Positions 55,377 through 64,000 of a stretch of DNA of 64,000 nt are shown in pieces (within the stretch, counting starts at the first letter, position 1; every line of letters starts with the position of its first letter). The stretch covers positions 51,835,459 through 51,899,458 of the forward strand of contig JAOANR010000004.1 in NCBI GenBank assembly GCA_030278955.1. The letters are read 5' to 3'. Made by a program: the position numbers and the translations under genes. The stretch comes from Hygrophila difformis. Its lineage: Eukaryota; Streptophyta; Magnoliopsida; Lamiales; Acanthaceae. The notes below the pieces were generated by a model. That model saw nothing but the letters and a program-made list of their open reading frames with translations, ran no database searches and was not told the DNA's origin.

Positions 55377-57505
55377 TCTATATATTATTAATACCATTAG
55401 TGGTCAACCAAGTCAACATTTAACGTGGTGTCTCCATTCTAAATTTCCAATTTTTATAGATTTTTGTATTTTTTTTTATTAAATTTAGATTTTTGCATTT
55501 GTTATGTATTTACTATTTATTTATGTTAAAATATATATTGATTTGGATATGGAAATCCTAACTTTCATTTTTTAAAAGATATGAAATTATCAATTTATAT
55601 GGAATTCCCACAATTTCTAATTATAAAAGATTTGAAATTTAAAATTTCGTATATTTGGATTTATTTATATTAGATTTTGGTTTTTTATTTATTTATTTTA
55701 AATTTTTGCATTTTTATTACAACAATTTTTATTTTTACCCAATTTTCAAATTTTAAAAGATATAAATTTTTTAATTTATATGAAATTTCTACAATTATTA
55801 GCTTTTAAAAGATTTCAAATTTCAAATTTTGAATTATTTTTTTTATTTTAGATTTTTGCATTATTTTATCCCACAATCTTTAATTTACCCAATTTTTAGT
55901 TTTAAAAGGATATGATTTCTTAATTTATATGGAATTCACACTATATCAGTTTTAAAAAGATTTGAAATTTGAAACTTTAATTTTTTCATATATTATTTAT
56001 TTATTTTAGACTTTTGCATTTTTTTTAATTCCCACGTTGTTGTTTATTTGTTGAGCCTATAAATACCACTCATTCTTATGCGTACAAGTTCCTATAATAA
56101 AATTATATATATATATATATATGATAGTGATGGTTGATTTTTTTTTTCTTTACGTTGTGGAACTGAGAAAACATTTATCGATAGCAAAAACTTATCCTAG
56201 AAAATTATTTAACCTATATTCTCATTAAAACAAAGCTCATTATTTGGGATGAAAATTCTTGATTGGTAGAATGATTATGAGCCCGTCTGAATTAACCAAA
56301 TTTCCCATTCGATTTCGGAGGAAAACATTCCCACCCTCATTTTGTTTTACTATGAATACTAAAAAAATAGTCAATTTCAATATTTAAATAAGGTTGAACT
56401 CTATTTTCAATAATCAGTTTTCACCCATATGTCAGTGATATATTGCAATATCTCGTGTCACTTGAAAGAGAAGACTCCAAGTATTAATATGTAATTGAGA
56501 TGGATTAACTCAAAATACTACAATAAATATTGTTTACAATGAAAATTATATATCACATAAATTTGCACAATGGTCATGGTAATTGGTAAAGCTGGTATTG
56601 ATCTTGGAGATGTGCAATTAGATATTACATTTCCATATGAAAAATTTATAAACTCTACGGGAGATCCTGTAGCGACAATTGATGAGGGTACTTATACAAA
56701 TATAAACTGCACAACTTCAAATCCAGACATTTTGAAAGATAGTGTTATACGAATCCCTACCAATGAGATTGTTTAATTTCAGACGAGAAAACTTTAACTC
56801 GCGGTTTGTTTCGCTACGGTTATTTAAAAAGTCAGTGTCAATCTGTAAATAATGTTAGACTTTATCTTCAAAACCAGTTTTTAGCCATGAACAGTTATGT
56901 TGCAATATTTCGTGTCACTAACAAAATGTAGCTCAAAGTAGTAATATGGAATTAAGAATGATTAACTCAAGATACCGCAAGAAATGTTGTTTACAATAAA
57001 ATTTATATATGACAAAATTTGCAAAATTGATACTTGATGTAGCTGATGGTAAATCCGGTATTGATTTTTTTGCGTTACAAAGCCGATATTGATTTAGAAG
57101 ATTTACAATCAGAGATTTTGTTTTATTTTAATAACTAAATAAAACTTTAAGGTATAAGCCCCTACCAATAAGATTTTCAGCAATGAAATTTTCAACAAAT
57201 CATGATGAAATTTTTTATATTATGCTTAATAGTTATATTTATATTTTATTTTATTTTTATTTTAATTTCAAATTAAATAAAAATATTATTTTAATAATTA
57301 TTTTTATTGATTTATTAAGTTTGTACCGGACAAGTCACAAAAGCTAAAGAAGACGGTATAACTAAATTATATCATCATTACTCAAAATCATTACACATTT
57401 TTCATTACTCAAAATATAATTTATTATTATTTTATATAATATAAGTATATGTATTATATAAAACATATAATTATGCCCGTCGAGTCTCGACGAGTTACTT
57501 ATTAG
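55377..57505 (+). mobile_element. Probable non-autonomous Helitron, 2.1 kb
   Basis: 5' end TCTATATATTATTAATACC after A (55376). 3' region with a GC-rich hairpin CGTCG-agtct-CGACG (about 57479-57493) then agttacttattag and T. The terminal TTAG departs from CTRR by one base. Internally, a unit of roughly 185 bp (tttagatttttgcattt ... ttaaaagatttgaaatt) is repeated about three times at 55440-56030. A diverged 500-bp repeat follows (about 56390-56640 against 56860-57120, sharing ttgcaatat-tcgtgtcact and ttgtttacaat). The 68-codon ORF at 56570 lies in the repeat and has no known domain. Confidence 0.5.
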
Positions 57506-58213
57506 TTTGAAATCATTTCCCCACGTCATTTTCTCAAATACAAATTAAATGCAACACAAGGATTGCTCTGCTTTCTGAAATAACCATGTATACATAACTT
57601 CCTTGTATCAATTACTGACCATCCCTCCATTTAATTCCCTTTTAATTGTGTGGCATGGGCTCCCATCACTCCTTTCCAGGCCTTCAACGGCTGCTTGAAA
57701 AAATAATTTACTTCATTTGCTTTGTTTACGGTGTTATTACATCTGAATTGTAAATTAATTTCAAGTGAAAACAAAGTAAAATATTGTACAAACGTATAAA
57801 GGCAATCGAATGGTGGCGTGGGATTCATTTTGAACGTTTTTTTCATCATAATTTTGACTTATTTTTTTAAATCAAATTATTATCAATTTATATACTGTAT
57901 ACAATAAATTATGTGTGTCCACAATGTTAAAGATAATTTAAATTATTAATTTATTATTTTCTAAAAGATTTTAAATCTTTTAATATATTTCATACAATAT
58001 TGTTTTTAAATTTTATTATATACTCCATAAATTATCAACTATTATTATAAATATATTTTAAATTATTTTTTCTGTCACACACACACACTCCCAAATGCGA
58101 TGCTGTGATTCTTTTCTATTCTCAGTTAAATTAAGACAACAATGTCAGTGGGGTATTTGGAAAATAGAAAATATAACCAACAAATATTTGAATTTTTTAC
58201 ATTATAATTTTTT
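57506..58213. other. Intergenic DNA with a SINE fragment
   Basis: AT-rich; contains the SINE fragment at 57634-57705 and nothing else recognisable. Confidence 0.5.
57634..57705 (+). mobile_element. 5'-truncated SINE fragment
   Basis: The stretch from cccttttaattgtgtggcat through gggctccca and cctttccaggcc matches the 3' half of the SINE at 58229-58400 and ends in an A run. No target duplication recognised. Confidence 0.7.
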
Positions 58214-58228
58214 ATTTATCTCAATATT

Positions 58229-58400
58229 GGGATGAGAACTTAGCCCAAGTGGTTATGTCCATCGACTTCTAACGGAAGGTTGGAGGTTTGATTCCCCACT
58301 GGCCTCCTATCTCTCCCTTTCATTCCTTTTGTAATTTGTGTGGCATGGGCTCCCACCACCCCTTTCCTAGCCTGTATAAGTTGTTCAGTAAAAAAAAAAG
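58229..58400 (+). mobile_element. tRNA-derived SINE with perfect 15-bp duplication
   Basis: ATTTATCTCAATATT at 58214-58228 and 58401-58415. The body starts gggatgagaacttagcccaa with an A-box-like TTAGCCCAAGTGG and a B-box-like GGTTTGATTCCCC, a 3' part shared with the SINE at 35428, and an A tail. An intact pol III-type head makes this the best-preserved SINE here. Confidence 0.92.
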
Positions 58401-58415
58401 ATTTATCTCAATATT

Positions 58416-58800
58416 ATAATAAATATGTATAAAAAAATAAATTATGCCGGAGTGTTGTTATAATAATTAAATCATGTAATTTTAGAATCTACTATATTTT
58501 ATATAATTTTTGATTTTATATATTTTTAAACATTAATTATTAAATAAATAAAGTAGAGTATTTCATTTCAACATTAGAAAGTAGAAACCCCAATCGATTC
58601 TTCCTTTAAATGTTTTTTCTCCTAAAAAAATACCCAATTCCGGCATCCAAGAAATGGAATCTAAGTTAGTCTGTGTTTCACACTTTAACCCCTTATCCAA
58701 GAACATGTGTGAATTTAGGCCACCTTTATATACACACAAAAAATTATTAGGCACATAAATTTTACATAAAATATCAAAAATATCCCTATTTTTTTTACAG
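58416..58800. other. Intergenic, no gene seen
   Basis: AT-rich filler between the SINE and the GC-rich repeat cluster; the ORF at 58563-58754 has no recognised domain. Confidence 0.45.
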
Positions 58801-59150
58801 TGAACAGCCAGCTCTGGCCGTTTGGATAGAAATAGGATTGGCCAGAGCTGGCCATTTTGATACGGACAGGATTGGCCAACTCTAGCCGATCCTTTATATA
58901 TCCAAACGTCCAGCTCTGGCCGATCCTTTATCTACGCAAACGGCCAGAGTTGGCGTTCAATGATGTTTTTCTTTTCTTTTTCCTTTTATTTTCTTTTCTG
59001 ATTCTGTTTAATTGTCTCCATTTAGATAGAGACAGAATCGGCCAGCTCTGGCCGATCCTTTATCTATGCAAACGGCCAGAGCTGACCGTTCAATGATGTT
59101 TTTCTTTTCTTTTCTTTTCTGATTCTGTTTAATTGTCTCCGTTTCAGCAT
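58801..59150. repeat. Cluster of GGCCAGAGCTGG/CAGCTCTGGCC motifs with a 130-bp direct duplication
   Basis: Seven near-copies of the 12-15-bp motif in both orientations within about 290 bp. A block running from cagctctggccgatccttta through a hairpin to ctgtttaattgtctcc occurs twice (about 58908-59021 and 59044-59142). Each block contains a stem of about 14 bp (cagctctggccg ... cggccagagctg) with a loop of about 20 bases. Confidence 0.8.
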
Positions 59151-59223
59151 AATCGCATTCCATCAAGCAATGAGAGTAGTGCCTACAAAAATAAAACAAC
59201 TAATTGAGCTCGGATATTATAAT

Positions 59224-59373
59224 TTATACGTACTGACTACTCAGAGAGTTTGATAGTTTGGTCTCAGAGCTGAAAGCTTGAACGAGGGTCTTGTCCGGAT
59301 GTAAGTAGGAAGCCCCGACACTGTCATCTATATGAGGCCGTATATGGGACACGAACATGAACACCACCTGGGA
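59224..59373 (-). CDS. Possible terminal exon or gene fragment, unrecognised
   Basis: On the minus strand, after a plausible acceptor (ttattatcccag at about 59374-59385), about 48 codons of non-repetitive composition end in a stop at 59224-59226 (VVFMFVSHIRPHIDDSVGA; SYLHPDKTLVQAFSSETKL). It looks coding, unlike its surroundings, but I find no upstream exon and do not recognise the family. It may be a relic or a captured fragment. Confidence 0.25.
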   Translation of the reverse strand, partial: SQVVFMFVSHIRPHIDDSVGASYLHPDKTLVQAFSSETKLSNSLSSQYV

Positions 59374-59385
59374 TAATAAGCAAAT

Positions 59386-60655
59386 ATATATTATTAAAAT
59401 GCTGGAACAGGAACAGAAAACAAAAAAAAAAAATTGAATGGCACGGAGGGAAAAAAAGATGAATCCCGATTCTAGGATAAGTTGGAAATGGTAAAATAGG
59501 TAGATGTTTATTGTGTGACCTAATCCTGGTGTGTTTTTGTGTGTTTGAAACGCGAGCCTTGAATTTAAACTTAAAAGCAATTTTGGGGAGCTCCCGGTGT
59601 TTGGCTCCCAAAACAATCAAATCATTCTACTTGAATCACAAAGGGTCGAGATGATCCGGGAGCTGAGAGCTCCGGTGCGCCTCAAAATTCTTTATTACAT
59701 AAATTAATGAGAACTTGACTTTCATGTAGCAGTGAAAAGAATACCAAAAGACAGGAATCTTTTTTCCCACACTACTAGATCATGAGAAATTTCTTGCATT
59801 GTCCACAAGATTCACGGATTGAATCATTGTCTAGTTGGCATGATATTTTAGATCCAAAATTTCTTTTAAGAAAAGTAGAATAACACTATTTAAAATGTAG
59901 TAGTATTATTGTGAAAGATACCTAAAAATCAAAAATGGGGTTTCTGAAAAAGGACACCATACAATCCCAATCACTCATAGAAAAGCATCTTTCACGTGAT
60001 GACAAACACTTGATTGTTCATTGCATTTGTGCCTTGCCCTTCTATTCACGGTATCTTTACATATGTATATATACTGCAATCAGGTTTCTGTAATGACAAA
60101 ACAATTGTCAGCAGTGCACGTAACGCTAAAAATGATGTGTAGTCCTTTGTAAAGTGATGTATAAGCCTTATAAAGTGATGTATAGACGGTAGTTTATTTT
60201 ATTATTATTATTATTTTTGGTTCATAACATTCATCCATCACTTTTTGATACTCACACATCATTTCATACACGCATACCCATCACTTTTGAATGTGCCAGC
60301 ACCTACAGGCTGTCAGCACCCAAATGATTTTTTATATTCTGTATCACATTTATTTATTTATACTTATATTACTTGGTTATTACATTAAATTTCTCACCAC
60401 CCCACCCGTTGAAACTTGTCTCTTTCCATTGGTTTTTATTCTTTGAAATTTTTGGTCCCTCGCTCGCCTTCATTTTATAGTGGGGGTTGTTGGACTTTGG
60501 GTTCAAGGACATTCTTGTCATTTCACCCGCAATCTGTTCATTGTGATTGTCCTTGCCAAAAAGATTCCTTTGGAACTTGGACCCCTCGAAGAGCTTTAGC
60601 TTTTGATGGTTCATTATTCACGTTTGGACAACTATACAATTTTAGTGTATGTTCT
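59386..60655. other. Intergenic, no gene supported
   Basis: Mixed AT-rich DNA. At about 60130-60190 aagtgatgtata recurs, and a complementary-looking part (catcactttt, cacacatcatttcatac) follows at 60232-60290, a possible weak foldback. The ORF at 60416-60772 runs into a MITE and has no domain. Confidence 0.45.
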
Positions 60656-60663
60656 CGTACACA

Positions 60664-60838
60664 GTGGCAGACCCATAAAAATTTGACAGGTAGGGCTAGA
60701 ACGTGCAGGGCGAGCGACTATCGGATGTGGAGGAGAGGAGCTAACTCGAGGGCTGCGGGATGGATGAAGTAGGGCTAAAAACTGAAGCCTCAAAGTGAAA
60801 TAAAGAGGGAGGAGGGAGAAGGGCTGGTGTTTGCTCCC

Positions 60839-60888
<50 letters not shown>

Positions 60889-60934
60889 TGATTTCACATG
60901 TGGGCTGGAGCACTACCAAGCTTGGCCGCCACTG
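60664..60934. mobile_element. hAT-type MITE, 271 bp, with internal (TA)n
   Basis: Direct 8-bp repeat CGTACACA at 60656-60663 and 60935-60942. Ends GTGGCAGACC and (reversed) CAGTGGCGGCC are imperfect inverted repeats. A (TA)n tract of about 40 bp sits at 60845-60885. Confidence 0.75.
60845..60885. repeat. (TA)n microsatellite
   Basis: About 20 uninterrupted TA units. Confidence 0.97.
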
Positions 60935-61142
60935 CGTACACATATAGGGTATGTTCATTGAGATTACTGCATAACAGTTGACATCATTGGGTGAAAATTG
61001 AGCATATACTCAGCCTTTAAAAAACAATTAAGTCGCATAATCTATTAATATAATCTATCAATTTTCTCCTTAGGTTGGTGTAATAAATGGAAAATAAATA
61101 ATAATAAAACAGATCGCGTGCCCAATATAAATTATTTTAATA

Positions 61143-61667
61143 CTCACTCCCTCCTCAAATAAATGTAACATTTGGATATTTTTTACTATTCATTGAGTAA
61201 TTTCAATTCAACTTTTTAACACAGTTATACTTCTTCCGTTCTTATTTAATTGCTCCATTTGCATAGTAGTAACTATTGATTGAGTAAGTTTGATCAAACT
61301 TTTTAATATAGTTCTATAAGATAAAACATAGTTAAGTGAAATCTTCTTAGATTCATCTAATCACGTAGTTTTAGAATATAAAATTTTTATAATTTTTACT
61401 TATATACTATATGAGTTATTATTAGTTAAAAATATTTACTTGATTGCGTAAAATGCAGAAGTGGTGCATTTATTAAAGAACAGAGGTAAGTATAAGATAA
61501 AATATAGTTAAGTGAGATCTTGTTAGATCATCTAATCGCATAGATTTATATTATCAAATTTTTATTATTTTATTATTTTTATATAATTTGAGATATTGAG
61601 CATTAAAAATACGTATCGAATTGCGTGAAATGCTTGAATATTACAATTATAGGAAAAAGGAGGGAAT
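61143..61667. mobile_element. Stowaway-like MITE interrupted by another copy
   Basis: The left piece (ctcactccctcctcaaata ... aacacagttata) continues at 61491 (tataagataaaatatagtt), which carries a core with tagatcatctaatcg and the right end aaaaaggagggaata. The interruption is exactly one other Stowaway copy. Confidence 0.8.
61230..61490. mobile_element. Nested Stowaway-like MITE, 261 bp
   Basis: TA on both sides (61228-61229, 61491-61492), ends CTTCTTCCGTTCTT and aagaacagaggtaag, core tagattcatctaatcacg. It lies inside a related element and split it at a TA. Confidence 0.85.
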
Positions 61668-61903
61668 ATATAATTAATCTTGGAAATTTTTAGCAAGACT
61701 CGTGTTGACTATTTTTTATTTATTTTTTCGAGGGTAAAAGGAGGGGCTGAAATATTTACGATGAAATTGAGTAATTCCAAAAATCAAAGGTGATCGTTAC
61801 AAGTCTAATGAATGCATGAAATAATAAAATTACAATCATACGCTTGTCTGTTGGAATATTCCTCCTACTTTCACTCCAAGAATAAAAATGATTTATACTA
61901 ATA

Positions 61904-62162
61904 CTCCATCCGTTTTTAAAAAGTTGCAACATTCCTTCATTTTACGTAATCCAATACACATTTTTAACGCTTAATATCTCAAATTGTGTAAAAGTAAAAA
62001 TTATAAAAACTTGATATTCTAAAACTACGCGATTAGACGAATCCGATAACATCTCACTTGACTATGTTCTATTTTATACAACTGTGTTAAAAATTGAAAC
62101 AAGTTACTCAATGAATAGTAACAACTATACAAATGTTACATTTATTAAAAAAACGGAGGGAG
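61904..62162. mobile_element. Stowaway-like MITE, 259 bp, reverse orientation
   Basis: TA both sides, ends CTCCATCCGTTTTT and aaaaaacggagggag; reversed core (cgcgattagacgaatccgat). Confidence 0.9.
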
Positions 62163-62310
62163 TATTTATTAATCACTCTACTCACATAAATTACGTTACA
62201 TTTTATTTTTCGGCTATCCAAATTCATTTTTAGACAATTTTCTATGATTTCTGCTAATAAAATTTTTAATATGTCGTCACTGTCTATTTCAACAATTAAT
62301 GCACCATTAA

Positions 62311-63218
62311 GGCCCTGTTCCCTAGGTCTTAATTTTTCTGGTCTGATCTGAATTTATAAGATCTGGTCTGGTCTGGTCTGATCTGAATTTGTCTGGTCTG
62401 ATCTGATTCCATCTGATCTGAATTGATTTGGTCTGATCTTATTTTATTTATATTTTGATTCTAATTAGATTTATGGTAATAATAATAATAATAATAATGA
62501 TAATAATAATAAAATAAATAAATAATTTATTATAATAATAATAACAATAAATTGGTAATATTAAAAAAATAATTTATTAATAAATTAGTGATTAGTTTAT
62601 TATTATTATTATATAATAGTAATAATAATTAATTAATTGTTTTTATTATTATTGTTAATTATTACTACTAATTACTCTACATATTAGTATTTTCAATAAT
62701 AATTAATTATTAATAGTTAATTAATTATAATTATAATAATTGTTAATAAAATAATAATCATTAAGAGTTAATTACAACTATTATTAATAATATTATTATG
62801 ATTATTATTGTTATTATCATTATTATATATTTTAAACATATTTAATGAAAGTATTTAAAACTATATTTTGAAAGTATTTATAATATAAAATATATTAAGA
62901 ACGTGACTAGTATATTTAAATAATATTTTGTGAGCAAAAGAATATTTTTAGAAATATTTTTAAATAACTACAATATAAATAATATTTGTATTGCTATATT
63001 TTTTTTGCTTTTTATAAAAAAATATTATATGTAATTATATAATTTTGTTATAATGATCTGATCTGGTCTGGTCTGATCTGGTCTGAATGTTTCTGGTCTG
63101 GCCTGATCTGATCTGATTTGATCTGGTCTGATCTGAATATTTTTTATCTGATCTGGTCTGATATGATTTTGAAAAAAATAAGTAATAAGTCCTGAAAAAA
63201 GTTATAGAGAACAGGGCC
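62311..63218. mobile_element. Tourist-like element, 908 bp, with direct TCTGATCTGG arrays
   Basis: TAA duplication (62308-62310, 63219-63221); terminal inverted repeat GGCCCTGTTC (right end GAACAGGGCC). Inside each end lies an array of TCTGG/TCTGA pentamers (about 62336-62440 and 63055-63165). The centre is ATT/ATA-rich with microsatellite-like runs near 62478-62545. No coding sequence. Confidence 0.82.
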
Positions 63219-63336
63219 TAAATATTTTCCATCTACTAATTAGTAAGTATATTACACATATTTGTCACTTAAAATTTCATTGCTGGTTGGATTTCAGGCA
63301 ACAAACTATGCATAATTATTTCATTATCTTCGAACG

Positions 63337-63621
63337 TGTTGAGAATATTGTGAATATCTTTGGCATGTTTATGCCTTATTCTTGAAGTTAGTAAATAGTT
63401 AGGTCTTGTGAATGATTAGTCATTTCTCACTTCTATAAATATAGGTGTGTTATGAAGAGAAAAAAAACACACCATTGAAATTACACACTACTTTTATTTC
63501 TTTACATTTCATCATTTAATTCCAATTTCCATTACAATACTTCCACTATAAACACAAGCTAATAAGCCATATACCATTTTATTATACACATACATAAATA
63601 AAGATAGTTATTTCTATAACA
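63337..63621 (+). repeat. 5' LTR of a Ty1/copia element, 285 bp
   Basis: Starts TGTTGAGAATATTG, ends TTTCTATAACA, with TATAAATA at 63434-63441. It is followed by a primer-site-like cgttatcagcacgag and then gag. The rest of the element is outside the window. Confidence 0.82.
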
Positions 63622-63636
63622 CGTTATCAGCACGAG
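63622..63636 (+). other. Primer-binding-site-like sequence of the copia element
   Basis: CGTTATCAGCACGAG directly after the LTR end. It is at the expected place and shares TATCAG with the usual initiator-tRNA site but is not identical to it, so a different tRNA region may be used. Confidence 0.55.
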
Positions 63637-63698
63637 GAGATTCTGTCGAAATTATCATTTGAGGTATAATCTCTTATTTCTAAACTTTCAATAAGATT

Positions 63699-64000
63699 AT
63701 GGCTAACCTTGCAAAGCAGGAATTTGCTCCCTTAACCGTTGAAGGAAGCAATTATATGTCCTGGGCCCGAGATGTAAAAATGCATCTTACTTCAATGGGT
63801 CTGGAAGATACTATTGCTGAAGGCAAAAATCCCAGCCATCAAAATCAGGCAAAAGCCATGATTTTCTTGTGCCATCATATCGAAGAGGCACTTAAAATGG
63901 AGTACGTGACTGTGGAATCCCCACTGGCATTGTGGGAAAAGCTGAAAGAAAGATATGATAATCTTAAAAAGACGGTGCTTCCAAAAGCCCTTGATGACTG
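63699..64000 (+). CDS. Copia gag, N-terminal part (runs off the window)
   Basis: Open from ATG at 63699 through the last complete codon (100 codons) without a stop. Begins MANLAKQEFAPLTVEGSNY and contains WARDVKMHLTSMGLEDTI, FLCHHIEEALKMEYV and LWEKLKERYDNLKK, the pattern of the UBN2-type copia gag domain. Unlike the decayed copia at 5968, the visible part is intact, so this may be a younger element. Confidence 0.88.
   Translation, partial: MANLAKQEFAPLTVEGSNYMSWARDVKMHLTSMGLEDTIAEGKNPSHQNQAKAMIFLCHHIEEALKMEYVTVESPLALWEKLKERYDNLKKTVLPKALDD

Noticed and set aside
56570..56776. 68-codon ORF inside the probable Helitron
   Set aside because: Sits in a diverged tandem repeat whose second copy does not keep the frame; no recognised domain.
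60416..60772. 118-codon ORF
   Set aside because: Runs across the 8-bp duplication into the hAT MITE; no domain.
1..64000. tRNA or rRNA genes and CRISPR arrays
   Set aside because: No cloverleaf with intact boxes outside the SINEs, no rRNA-like stretch, and no spacer-repeat arrays; the only regular repeats are minisatellites and transposon arrays.

Overview
The window is nuclear DNA of a flowering plant, almost certainly a eudicot. The evidence is spliced GT-AG genes with plant-specific domain layouts (HHO/NIGT1-type GARP factor, PAM2-containing LARP6, long single-exon PPR protein), plant clades of LTR retrotransposon (Ty3/gypsy chromovirus, SIRE-type Ty1/copia), Stowaway, Tourist, hAT and MULE MITEs, tRNA-derived SINEs and Helitrons. 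The genus cannot be fixed from the sequence; gene sequences would fit an asterid. No prokaryotic features and no CRISPR are present.

Layout. 1-5967 is the 3' part of a Ty3/gypsy element that landed inside an older, decayed Ty1/copia element (5968 to about 8320). 8.3-10.3 kb is intergenic, with a 46-bp minisatellite and a hAT MITE. 10.6-38.6 kb is a genic island with six host genes: a membrane-anchored sulfotransferase-like P-loop protein (+), an EMB2745-like PPR protein (-), a cupredoxin (-), cyclophilin-40/SQUINT (-), LARP6 (-) and an HHO-type transcription factor (-). I give exon structures read base by base; each total coding length is a multiple of three with GT-AG borders. Between them lie a Tourist MITE, a MULE-type MITE, a solo SIRE LTR, several SINEs and a nest of Helitrons, one of which carries fragments of a PPR gene.

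39.7-50.1 kb is one complete, young SIRE/Maximus-type copia element on the minus strand: 949-bp LTRs, 5-bp target duplication TTAAC, initiator-tRNA primer site, gag, pol and an envelope-position third ORF. It carries three visible inactivating changes. From 51 to 64 kb no complete host gene is visible. This stretch holds a dense cluster of Stowaway-like MITEs (several nested in one another), a probable Helitron, a SINE with perfect target duplication, a GC-rich inverted-repeat cluster, a hAT MITE, a Tourist-like element with unusual subterminal arrays, and the 5' end (LTR, primer site, start of gag) of another copia element running off the window.

The host genes do not form a pathway. The P-loop, cupredoxin and CYP40 genes do appear to be neighbours in Arabidopsis chromosome 2 as well (At2g15730 to At2g15790, from memory), which suggests an old conserved block. 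The most notable non-genic signals are: the Helitron nest, whose empty insertion site can be read from a neighbouring duplicate; a 120-bp core shared between TA-flanked Stowaway MITEs and a 10-bp-TSD MULE-type MITE; and the directly oriented subterminal arrays at 62.3-63.2 kb.
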